Origin: Rhodotorula mucilaginosa | Lineage: Eukaryota; Basidiomycota; Microbotryomycetes; Sporidiobolales; Sporidiobolaceae | Direction: 5' to 3' | Assembly (NCBI GenBank): GCA_034406715.1 | Contig: CP137867.1 | Coordinates: 1,426,001-1,490,000 of the forward strand | DNA length: 64,000 nucleotides | Shown: positions 10,357 through 20,907 of the stretch, one piece after another | Numbering within the stretch: the first letter of the stretch is position 1 | How the letters are laid out: every line of letters begins with the position of its first letter | Notes under the pieces: generated by a model | Database searches by the model: none | What the model was told of the DNA's origin: nothing | Seen by the model: the letters and a program-made list of their open reading frames with translations, nothing else | Program-made: the position numbers and the translations under genes

Positions 10357-13043
10357 ATGCGGACCACCGAGGAGCTCTTTGCGGATGCCAAGGCGCGCTA
10401 TATGGACAAGATGCGCAAGATCAAGCGGGAGGAACTGGACGGCCTCGACTCGTCGAACAACATCCACGTGAGATCCGCGCGACCTCTTACAGACCACTCA
10501 ATTGAGCTCACGTGTATCGGATGTCGCAGGCCACCGCTCACGAAACCGTGCAAACTCCGGCTCCTTCGCTGGTCGCGAGGCAACCTGTTCAACAACCGCG
10601 GTCGAGACCGCCGGCGAAACATGCACCTGTACGTCTTCTTACGACGCATCCGTCATCGCACGACTCGGAAATGAGCTCGCGGCTCACTCTTTGCGTCAAT
10701 CGTAGATGCAGATCGGCGGCAGTCAACCGCAACATGAGGAGAATGACGATGTCAGCTTTCTGCGAGATCTCCAGAGTCTGCTCAGATACGCAGAGTTACT
10801 GACCCTCCGCTTACTCTAGTCTGACCCCGACAGTCTCTCGTCTGCATCGAGCTCGATTGCCGAGCGAGCAGCAATGATCGCCTCCGTAAGTCTAAGCGAA
10901 AGAGAGGGAAACACTTCCCGTTCGTCACGCGTATGCTGAACTGTCCCGCACGGTCTCTAACAGACAGTGACCAGCAGTGAGTGTTACCAATGAACAGCTT
11001 ACGTGCTCAAAGCCTGATCTGCCGTCTGTCGTCAAGCGGCCGGCACTTGGAACGCGACGACGAGCTCAAAGGCGATGCGAAAACTCGTTCTCCGCCGCGA
11101 GGAAGTCTTTGCCGCCCAGCGCAAGGCTCGCGACGGTGCGTTGCAAGATGAACAAGTGGTCTATAGGCGAGCTCCTGACCTCGTGCCGTTTATCCCGCAG
11201 AATCCCTTCTTCAGGACCTCTCCCGAGAGAGAGTCGAAACCGCATTCGGTCCAGTCGCCGGAGCGAAGGGCCCGTACCACAGCGGCTATCGCCACTACGT
11301 CAAGTTTTGCTCGCGCATTGATGTTCCTCCCTTTCCGATTACCTATGCCATGATGGCGCTCTGGCTGTATGAAAAGTGCTCGACTCGTGACGGCTACTTC
11401 CAGACCTACAAGCAGGGCGTCGGGCTCGCGGCAGATTACGCCGAGCCTGTGTGGACCAATCATCCCGTCTTTGATACCATGCGCCGGTTCGATCGAGACG
11501 GAACCGCTCTGAGCGCGTTCCTCGAGGAGCGGCGGCTTGCTCACAAAAGCGGTGAGTCTTTCTCCCGCGTGCTTGACCCAAGTTCAAAGGCTTTCCAAAA
11601 CTGACTACTTAGCGGCAGCCGCTGCGAAGACATCGCCAAAGTCTAAAGCTAAGGCCGCTTCTCAGGCCGCGTACGAGCAGCGGCGAAAGGCACTTGACGA
11701 GTGGCAAGACTTGGACGCGTTCGGCGACTCGGACGCCAGCTCCGCGAGTGACGAGGGCAGCGAGTACGGGGGCGAGTCGGACATGGGCAATGGTGGGCGC
11801 GCAGTGTCTGCAGAGACGCGAGTTGATGTTGCGCAGCCTATCGTGGGTCACGGCTGTTGCGGGGGTGACGACGACTCGTGCTCATGCCGTTTCTTTTTCG
11901 GCCCGCAGGAGGTCCGCGGGCTCCCAACTTGCGACAGCGTATACGACTCCTTGGTCAAGATCTACAAGGTCTACGTTGCCGCGCTGGTCCCCGTCTACGG
12001 TATCTCGGTTATGGTGCTGACTCCGACCCACGGAAGCGTTCCCATCAAATGCAACCGCAACAAACCGCGTTACGTCAACCTTCCGGGAGGCGCTTGCCCG
12101 TGGGTCGCTTTCTGCCGCCGTCGTCACGACGGCAAGTGGATCGTCGATTTTGACGTGTCGACTTTCGAACACTCGCACGGGCCGTGCAAAGAGATCCTCG
12201 CCGACCCCACGTGGAGACCTACCGTGCACAATGCGGATGCGCGTGCTGTCCTTGGCATGCCTCCGCTACACAAACAGTCTACGCACAAGAGGCAGACGTT
12301 TTCCGAGCCTGTAAGTGATTCCGTCACCGTGTGCTGGTGTGCGCTCGGAAAGAATCTGACGTGCCGCAAACTCATAGAAGCAGGACCAGCCCCCGCGCAA
12401 GAAGGCGCGCTTGTCGGCAACCCCAAGCAGCGCAAGCATGATGCCTCCGCCGCCCGTGCCGACTCGCCCGCCCACGTCGATTCCTGCTCGTCCGCGTCCG
12501 CCATCCTTGCCCGCAGCACCCCATTGGAGTCCGTCTGCTCAGCCTTCGTACCCTTCGCCGGTGTCCCCACAAGCCCCTCAGACTCATGCGTCTTGTGGCG
12601 CCGAGGTGTCTGGGTTCAACCAGTCCGTTTCCGCTATCGCGGCGAGCAGCAGTTCCGGGCCTCGTAACCCTTCGCCACTCGCAACTTGGACTCGGATGGA
12701 TCCGCCGCCTCCGACACAACCTTCCTCTCGCTCTCCTGTTCTCGCCGCGACGAAGGCAGTCGCCTCCGGATCGCCCAGCGCCACAACCGACCCCCTCGAG
12801 CTCGTCTCGGCATTTTGCGCCGGCTTGCATCCTTCGTTGACCACCCTCGCCGGGCCGCTCGTTGCCGCCGGAGTTGGCTCGCCTGAAGGACTTGTCGCCC
12901 TGCGTGTCTTTGAACCGTACCGATTTGACCAATTCCTCACCCATCTGCGCAAGAATCACTCGGAGCGTCGCGCCAAATTGCCCTCTCTTCCACCGCTTTC
13001 GAACGTTCACCTCCTCCTTTTCGCCAAGCACATGAAAGCTTGA
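10357..13043 (+). CDS. array gene B2: PFPIT-type N-terminal domain plus one zinc domain
   Basis: Ten exons in consistent phase (10357-10467, 10530-10628, 10706-10750, 10820-10885, 10964-10976, 11037-11135, 11201-11551, 11613-11842, 11909-12310, 12384-13043) give about 691 aa. Every junction matches B3. One exon is only 13 nt. Residues about 145-261 form a helical domain containing YRHYVKFCSRIDVPPFPIT, which loosely recalls the SAM-like core-binding domain of tyrosine recombinases; this is a weak inference. An acidic Ser-rich linker follows, then a zinc domain (339-472: IKCNRN, GACPWVAFC, GKWIVDF, FEHSHGP, ILADPTWRP). PPRKKARLS is a likely NLS. The Pro/Ser-rich tail ends in the family C-terminal domain (about 615-691, LHPSLTTLAGPLVAAGVGS, LLFAKHMKA). 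It is probably a nuclear DNA-binding protein. The 66-nt intron at 11843-11908 is a multiple of three without stops, so its retention would still be translatable. Confidence 0.76.
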
Positions 13044-13100
13044 AGCTTTTCTGTTTTATCCTCTGCTTGTTGTTTCTATAAGTCATGCTATGCGTTCCCG

Positions 13101-13190
13101 TGCAATTTTCTCATCATTTTTGCTTCCGCGCGAGAGCTTTTCTCTCTCTCTCTTTCACACCTGCTCATATCGGCTTATGTGCAGCTTGAA
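13101..13190 (+). promoter_or_regulatory. class B upstream conserved block (B3)
   Basis: TTTTCTCATCATTTTTGCTT, then CTGCTCATATCGGCTTATG, in the same order as before B2. A CT-rich tract lies between them. Confidence 0.4.
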
Positions 13191-13360
13191 GGGCTTCCCT
13201 GATCGCTAAAAGGCTACTGCTTTCCCTCCCTCGAGGCTCGCTCGAAGCTCGCGTTGTACTCGAGTCGACGGAGTCGGGTCTTGCGTTTCGGCTCGAAGTG
13301 GAGCGGTAGTAAGGCCAGCACAGGAGGCAAAGGAGCGTAAAGGCTACCAGCGCCGGTACA

Positions 13361-16066
13361 ATGGACCCTCGAGCGTCGTGGGCTGGCCCTGCGCAGGTCA
13401 AGGTCGAGCGGGAAGAGCGGGACCACCTCAGCTTGTCGGGCAATGTGAACGTGGGTTTTGCAGCTTGTACAGTCAGACCGTTGCCACTTATGCGCTTACG
13501 TTTCGTGGACTGTAACAGGCTACCTCTGCAATGCTCCCTGCGGCGGATCCGGAGCCCGCCGCGGCACAGCCAGTTCAGCCACCGCCGTCGGGACCGGCAG
13601 CGGAACAAGCACCAGTACGTGTCTACACGGAGGCCTTGCCATCGCGCAGACTCGTCTTTGGAGTCGTGGCTGACCTCTCTTGGCGGCCGCAGGTGCAAGG
13701 CCACGGCGATCAGCTGCAGAACCAGGATGGCAACGATGTTAGCGCTCGTGATGTCTTGCTTTGCTCTGGCGCCCACGCATGCTGACGGTGCCCCGCTCTA
13801 CAGTCCGATACCGACAGCCTGTCATCTGCATCGAGCTCGATTGCCGAACGAGCAGCGTCAAGAACGACTGTAAGTTCAGATAAAAGGGACGGGCTGTTCC
13901 TGCTTTTTCGCGTGATGTCTGATCATCCCGCATGCTCTCACAGGCACCCACCGAGAGTAAGCGCGACAGGCACACATACATACACACAGCTCCCTGACAC
14001 CACCAAGCTCGCACAGGCGCGGGCTTCTGGGACGCAGAGACGGCCTCGAAGGCGATGCGAAAGCTTGTTCGCAACCGCGAGGAGATCTTTGCCGCTCAAC
14101 GCGAGGCTCGCGATGGTACCTGCGAGATCGAGTGACATGCGTGCGAGCACGAGTAACAAGCTCTATGCGCGCGAGTTCTGACATCACGCTGCTTGCCCCC
14201 AGATCGCCTTCAGCAAATATCGCGCGAAAAGGTCGAAACAGCGTTCAGTCAAAGCGCGGCGTCGAACGGCCCGTACCTCAGCGCCTTTCGCAACTACATG
14301 GCGTTCTGCTCGCGCGTGGACGTCCCCCCGTTCCCGATCACGTACGCCATGATGGCGTTGTGGTTTTTCGAGAAATGCTCGAACCAGGACGGCTACTTCC
14401 ACACGTACAAGCACGGCGTCGGGCTCGCCGCCGACATTGCCGAGTCGCTGTGGACGACTCGTCCGATCTTCCGCACCTTGCGCCGATTCGATAAAGATGG
14501 GACAGCTCTGAGCGAGTTCCTCGACGAGCGGCGGGTTGCCTACAAGAGCTGTGAGTCTTCCCCGCATCCTTCGCCGCGATGACCAGCCTTTGGGGATTGA
14601 CAATGAATCATCGCAGCCTCGTCGAAGACCTCGCCAAAGTCCGCCGCAAAGGCTGCGTCCAAGCCTCGCGAAGCACCTCTGAAGAAGTTTGACGTTTTCG
14701 GCGTGGATTCGGACGCTAGCTCGTCGTCCTCGACGGACGGTGATCACAGCGAGTATACGAGCGATGAGGATGGGAGCGACGAGGATGGGAGCGACGAGGA
14801 TGCGAGTGTCGAGGATGCCGGCAGCGAAGTGCACGCAGACGAGGAGGAGCAGGCTCATGTTGCGCAACCGGTCGTGAGTTTCTGCCTTGCCTCACTCACT
14901 TGTTGCGTGCTCATGCCATGTCACGCTTCCTTTGAAGGTCGTGCATGGGCTCCCGACTCGTGACAGCGTATACGACTCGATCACCGATATCTACAAGGCC
15001 TACGTTGCCGCCCTCGTACCCGCTTACGGCATCTCGGTCATGGTGCTGCATTCCACCCAGAAAAAGGTGCACATTAGATGCAACCGCTACCATACGCACT
15101 TCAGCCACCTTCCCGGAGGAATTTGTCAGTGGGTTGCACTGTGCCGCCGCCGTCGCGACGGCAAGTGGATCGTCGACATTGACGCTTCGACTTTCGAGCA
15201 CTCGCACGGGCCGCGCCAAGAGATCCTCGCCGACCCAGAATGGAGACCTCGCGTAATCAACCCGGATGCGCGTGAAGCGCTCGGAATGGAGCCGCTGCCG
15301 CATGTGATCAGGTACAAGAAGCAGGCGTCGGATGAACCTGTAAGTGGACGTCGCTGTTTCCTCCTGCGCGTGTGGCGAAAAGGTCTGACGCCTCGCTGTG
15401 CCTGTTTCTTGCGCCGACCAGCCCCCGCACAAGAAGGCACGCCTGTCTGCAACGACGAGCAGCGCAAAAGTCATGCCGCCGCCGCCCGTGCCGACTCGCG
15501 CCCCGACTTCGATTGCCCCTCGTGCGCAGCCGCCGGCTCTGGCCGCGACGCCCCGCTGGACTCCGTCGGCTCAGCATTCGTACCCTTCGCCGGTTTCTCC
15601 TAGTACCCCTCAGGCTTCCTCGTCTCGCAGCTTCGTAACGCCCGCGTTCAACAGGCCCGTTCCCGCCCTCACGACGAGCAGCAACAGCGCACCTCGCATC
15701 CCTTCGCCGCTCGCGACCTGGAATCCCGCGCCTCCGATACGACCTTCCTCTCAGCCTCCAGTCGTCGCGGCGGCGACGCCAATCACGGCCGAATCGCCCA
15801 GCACTCATGACGATCCGGTCGAGCTGGTCTCGGCGTTTTGCGCCGGCTTGCACCCTTCGCTGGTCAGCCTCGCCGAGCCGCTGGTCGCTGCCGGAGTGTA
15901 CTCCTTCGACGGACTCGTCGCCTTGCGGGTCCTCGGTCCACATCAGTTTGACCAATTCCTCGGCCACCTGCGCAAGATTCACTCGGAGCGCCGCACCAAA
16001 TCCCCGTCTCTGCCCCCGCTTTCTACTGTCCACGTTCTCCTTCTGGCCAAGTACCTGAAGGCTTGA
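13361..16066 (+). CDS. array gene B3: intact class B paralogue
   Basis: Ten exons (13361-13450, 13519-13614, 13693-13737, 13804-13869, 13944-13956, 14017-14115, 14203-14550, 14617-14873, 14938-15339, 15422-16066) give about 686 aa. The N-terminal helical domain (about 137-252) reads YLSAFRNYMAFCSRVDVPPF, then PITYAMMALWFFEKCS. The linker holds a short acidic tandem repeat (SDEDGSDEDGSDED). The zinc domain (339-472) has IRCNRYH, CQWVALCRRRRDGKWIVDI and FEHSHGP, then ILADPEWRP. A PPHKKARLS motif is a likely NLS. The C-terminal domain begins near LVSAFCAGLHPSLVSLAEPL and ends LLLAKYLKA. In one finger position CPW is CQW, but the Cys is kept. Two introns end in AAG rather than CAG or TAG in this class (before exon 6 of B2 and exon 9 here). 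Same-strand neighbours on both sides are paralogues. Confidence 0.77.
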
Positions 16067-16534
16067 ACTTCTTTGCCTTCTTTTCCCCTGCTTGTCGTCT
16101 GTACTACCTGCGCATATGCAACTCGTTGCAACTCGTTCATTCCTAATCCTGCAGGGTTTTGCTGCTTTGAGCCGCTCTCGTCGCACGGGTACCGCACTCT
16201 AAAATGATTGCTGACACAACGACATTCCTTTTGCTTCAAAGCCCGAAAACGACCGTGGCGAGCCGAGACTGCACGAAAGGGGCCAGAGGCCCGGCATGTT
16301 CGTCCTTCGGCTTGTCCGCGGCGGTGCTGCTTCCCCGCTTGCACCGGTCGTACCCCTTTCTTCCCCTTTTCAATCGTTTGAATCCGCTCACAGCCGGCAG
16401 AGTTACGAGCTCCGACCGATCCACCAAACGAGCTCGCCGCCGCAGCCCTGCTCGACCGACGACAGGCTCGGCTCAGCCCACCTCTCTCGCCACAGCTTCG
16501 CACCGCTCGGACCGCTCCTCTTACAAGGCGGAGC
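16067..16534. other. intergenic between B3 and C1
   Basis: No gene is supported. The last 100 bases, including GCTCGGACCGCT near 16506, match the DNA upstream of C2, so the C1-C2 duplication included promoter sequence. Confidence 0.45.
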
Positions 16535-18194
16535 ATGCCCACTTACGTCCATTTCCCCCCAGAAGAACCTGTGGACTGGCCCGCCACGCCTTCGGGCAGC
16601 ATAGCTCGGGCTTTGGTCGAGCGCAAGGAGGAGATCCTCGCCCTCCAACGGAAACTGGACAATCGTGAGTCCTTGCTGTAACCTTTCGAGCCCGGACGAC
16701 CGGCAAACTTAGCCATTCCACCCTGAACACAGCCGATCTGCAGCGTCTTTGCACTGAATCGGCGGACAGGATCATGGGCAAGCAGAACGAACGGACCCAG
16801 CGCGAATTCCATCTCTTTTCGCGCTTCTGTCAAGCAGCCAAGATACCGCTTTACCCGATTACGCCGATCATCATCGGCCTATGCAAAGTCGCCAAGGACG
16901 GCGCCGGGGCTCCTCCGCGCAGTCAACTGGACCGAACGCTCGAAAAACTTGCCGACCTCGAGAAGAACCTGTTCAAGAACAAGCCCGAGTACATCAAGCT
17001 CTGCGAGCTCGGCGATGAGCTTGTCGGCAGGGAGGACGATGACAGCTCTATCGCCACTCTGGACAATACCGACAACGAGGAGGCGCTTTCGACCGATGCG
17101 CAGACGGACATTGACACCGATTCGAGCGAAGGAATCTGTACGTCTTCCCATGGAGCGTGTGCCCTCGGTGACCGACTGCCTCTAACCAGGCTGTCCATTC
17201 CATGTCACAGTCGCCCTGAGCGACAGCTCCTCCAAGGACCAGGCGTCACTCAAACGGTTCGATGGCGCCAATTCGCCACAGCAGCAACGCGTGGCCAAGG
17301 TTCTGGCGAGTCCGACCTCCTCCAACTCTTACCTTCTGATCAAGTTCTCACCCATTTGTGTTCTCATAGCGCAACACACGCCTGCCGCAGGATGGGCAAG
17401 TCTTTGGCTCGTGCGCCGAGGCAGAAGTCGCATGCGCGTTGGCTGTTCTTTCGAGCCATGGCGTTCGAGTTCAGGGAAATCCCAATGCCCAGACCTACAG
17501 CAGAGTTTTCTGCAGTTGCCGCTACAGGCGCAAGGGAAACTCCAAATCCTGCGAATTCGCCGTCCAGTTTGATCGCCGAAAGGACGGGACTTGGATCGCG
17601 AACGCGGCCGAATCGTCGTTCGAGCACAATCACGAACCGGATCCTCGCCGACTGGCGGATCCCGCTTGGCTCCCCGAGATCAACAAGAAGAACATTCGTC
17701 GAGCGCTCGGACTCGGAGTCGTCGAACCGAGTTCGTCGAGGAAGCGTTCGGCCAAGAGGTCGCTGCCCGTCGACGTCGACTCGGACGCATCGTCTACAGA
17801 CACCTCCGAAACGAATTCTGCGCCTGTTCTGTCGCACAGGCGGCGTTCCTCCGGGCAGGCAGCGAAGAGGCAAGCAATCGCGCCGCCGCCGGTAAGTTCT
17901 TTTCACTGGTTCTCCGGCTTGCCCTCCACTAACCCGCCACTACGTTTGCTCGGGCAGCAGCCGGCAGTTACGACAGGCAGCATCAACAATGCCTTTCTCT
18001 CACCGCTGCACAGGCCAGTCCTTGCCAACTCGATCTCGGTCGAAACGATCCGAGCCTTCCTCGCTTCCGCCTATCCCGACCTCGTTCCCCGCGCAGGAGC
18101 CTTCTTCGAGGCCGGCATCACAACCTTTGACCAGCTTGTCGCCTTTCACTGCTTGAGTGAGTCCGTCAAGGCTGCCTTTTTGAAGCTCGTCTAG
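16535..18194 (+). CDS. array gene C1: short paralogue with one zinc domain
   Basis: Five exons (16535-16664, 16733-17137, 17211-17305, 17370-17891, 17961-18194) give about 461 aa. Residues 30-43 carry a charged helix (ALVERKEEILALQRKL). Residues about 60-110 hold REFHLFSRFCQAAKIPLYPI, the class C form of the PFPIT-type domain. The zinc domain (about 211-300) begins RLPQDGQVF and has FCSCRYRRKGNSKSCEF, GTWIANA and FEHNHEP, then RLADPAWLP; EHNH is the FAR1-type ending. The tail domain (about 400-461) contains FLASAYPDLVPRAGAFFEAG. The intron at 17306-17369 is read as GC-AG (GCGAGT donor), because C2 has GCAAGT at the same codon. A GT donor 6 nt upstream (17300) would also keep phase. It is a putative DNA-binding protein with unknown targets. 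Confidence 0.74.
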
Positions 18195-18627
18195 ACGAGA
18201 GCCCGCGACAAGGGACTTGGGAAGATTCTCTTCCTTCCCTCCTTAGTCCTTCCTCGACGGAAGTCGGGATTCTGCTGTTCTTGCGCTTGTCGGATGTTTC
18301 CAGCTATGCACTGCCTGTAGTAGCATGATGTAAAGATGTCTGCCCTGGAAGATGATCGTGCGAGTATACGAGGACTCGCCGAGTTTGGACCATGTGGCCG
18401 TTTCGGATTGGCCGAGGCGTTGCCCTCAGGCCTCACTGCCCTGCCCGCTTTCTGCCGACTCTCTCCGCGCCTCGATCTGTACAGCAGTCAGATTGCACGG
18501 TTCAAAGCGACAGCAGTCGACGCACTGGCTGGCGCAGCCCTGCTCAACCTGCTACGGACTCTGATCAGCCTACATCCCTCTCGCCCTTAGCTTCAAATCG
18601 CTCGGACCGCTTATCCGAAGTGTCACG
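18195..18627. other. intergenic between C1 and C2
   Basis: No gene. The 3' part is a diverged copy of the C1 upstream DNA (GCTCGGACCGCTTATCC near 18600). Confidence 0.45.
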
Positions 18628-20130
18628 ATGCCGACTCTGCGGTTCCGCTTACGCGTGGGCGTGCGCTGGTCTACGACAGACTCAGGAGGCATGGCTCGGG
18701 CTTTGACCGAGCGCAAGCAGGCGATTCTCACCCTCCAGCGGAAACTTGGCGATTGTGAGTCCTTGCTTTGACTTCTCGACTACGGATGGCAGGCGGGCTA
18801 AGCTTCTTGGAGTTTAAACAGCCGACCTGCAACGTCTGTGCGTCGAGTCGGCAGCCAGGATCATAAGCAAGCAAAACGCTCGGACACAGCGAGAGCACCG
18901 CCTTCTGTCCAGCTTTTGTCAAGCAGCGGACATACCAGTCTACCCGATCACCCCGATTCTTGCCGGCCTATGCGAGGTGACCCAAGAGAATTCACGATTT
19001 GCCCCGTGCGGCGAACTATTTCGAGCGCTTGAGGCGTTTGTCAGGGTTGGCGAAAAGCTCTTTCGCGACAAGCCCGCGTACACTAGGCTCTGGGAACTCA
19101 GCGATGAAGTTGTTGGCATTGCAGAAACAGAGAGCTCTACCAAAACTTCAGAAACAACTAAAGACAAGGAGGCTGGAGCTGTCTCAACAGCTAAGGAGAC
19201 GGTCGAGGAGGCGAATCGCCAGAATGAGGATGACCACGGGGACGCGTGTTGTACGCCCGTCCCTCCGAAAACAACTGTAAAGTCCCCCTCTTCAATCAGT
19301 GTGGGGAATCCTGCTCCAGCACCGCTGTGCGATAGCTCCTCCGACTATCCGACGCCTCTCGCAGAAGTCGGTGGCAGTATTACGCCGGAACAGCAGCGCT
19401 TTCCCGCGGAAATATTGGCAAGTCCCGAAGCCGTCAAATCCTCACCTAAACAACGCATTCACTCATGCCTTCTCTTGCATAGCGGGATGCGCGCCTGCCG
19501 CGGGATGGACAAGTTTTTGCCTCCCATGCCGAAGCAGAAGCTGCTTGCGCACTGGCTACGCTTGCAAGCCATGGCGTTTCTGCTCGTGGAAATCCCAATG
19601 CAAAGAGATACAGTAAGGTGTACTGTAGTCTCCGCTACAGGGAGAAGAGCAAAGCCAAGCGTTGCAATTTCGCTATCCGTTTCGACCGCCAAACGGACGG
19701 GACTTGGGTCGCCAATGCGGCCAAATCAATGGACACGCACAATCACAAGCCAGATCCTCGCCGCTTGGCAGATCCTGCTTGGATCCCTCGGATCTCCAAG
19801 AAGCACATCCGCCACGCGCTTGGACTTGATGCCGTCAAACCGTTATCATCAGCGAAGCGCCCCGGATCCATAGGAGCCCAAATGTTGCTTCCAACCAACA
19901 TTGACAGGTCATCTGGAAGAACCGCTGTGGCAAAGGATGCGCCTGCTATGCCATACGCGCCTCTACCGGCCAGCTCGCAAGAGAGAAGCCAACTTCGCCG
20001 CCATCGCAAGTCCTTAATTCATTCCTCTATTTTGCCTACTGCTGACCACCTGAGTGAACTTGCTTCGATGTGCTGCGTCATGACAGACAACAAAAGTACA
20101 TTCCTTCCACCACCGACCATCCGTGATTGA
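18628..20130 (+). CDS. array gene C2: class C paralogue without the usual tail domain
   Basis: Four exons (18628-18754, 18822-19250, 19320-19417, 19483-20130) give about 433 aa. Its parts match C1: an N-terminal helix (ALTERKQAILTLQRKL), SSFCQAADIPVYPITPI, an acidic linker and a zinc domain from RLPRDGQVF through YCSLRYREKSKAKRCNF, GTWVANA, THNHKP and RLADPAWIP. The intron at 19418-19482 appears to be GC-AG (GCAAGT donor). The acceptor is TAG at 19480-19482, and the homologous CAG used as an alternative in C1 is CGG here. The conserved C-terminal helical domain of the family is not found. The last about 90 residues are unrelated, so the gene may have lost its tail or be starting to decay. Confidence 0.62.
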
Positions 20131-20907
20131 CCCGTAGCCAACGCTGGTCCACCTTCGGTAGGCTTCTCGGTGGTGGTCGGGGCCATGGCGTTCGATTGTA
20201 TTTTGCAGGCTTATAGCTGATACGGTGGTTTATGGAGGTCCGCTGCGTTCAAGTCATAGGCAAAAGCAGCGTTTTCGGGACTCCCTCGCACATGGCTGAC
20301 GAAAATGCTGCGGCAACACAAACAAGAAAATGAGTGATTCGCTCCACAAGCTTGGTCTGGCTATGCTGCATCACTTCAGGGCATTCATAGATCCTTGAAG
20401 CTTTCAGAGACTTTTCACCGAGCTTCCCGAGGGCGTCATCGCGCGCCGAAGCCGCAGACGAACTCGCGGACAGGAGTCTGCGTGCGCGTCCGTCTCTCCT
20501 TGACGTCTGCAAAACCACAAGCGGAAGTGGATTCTGCAAGGACCTGCGGGAAGCGCAGCTCGCTCCCTTACCGCCGCTTGTGCACCGCTTACCTGCCTTG
20601 CTTGCTGCGCGGGTCGGCGCCCCGCTCGACGAGGAGCGAAAACGGTGACTGGCGGACTGTGACTCGCGGACGGCTCGGAGCGACCAAGACGGTTTGTGGC
20701 GGCACAGATCTACACTCGACATCGTGCTCGCCTACAAGACCGAGAGCCTGAGTGCCGACCTTTCTAGCCAAAAGTACGCCCCTTTGACCGCGTGAGGCAG
20801 GGCGACAACCGACTGATCCAGTTTCTAACCCAGTGCCCCCAGTCATCTATACCGTCTTTCCACCCGGAAAACCACTCAAATGGTCGCCAGACTTTGCTCC
20901 CTTCGAA
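20131..20907. other. intergenic between C2 and C3
   Basis: About 780 bases with no supported gene. The stretch just before C3 (from 20833) would continue the C1-like N-terminus (PPVIYTVFPPGKPLKW), but its start codon position is GTG. Confidence 0.4.
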
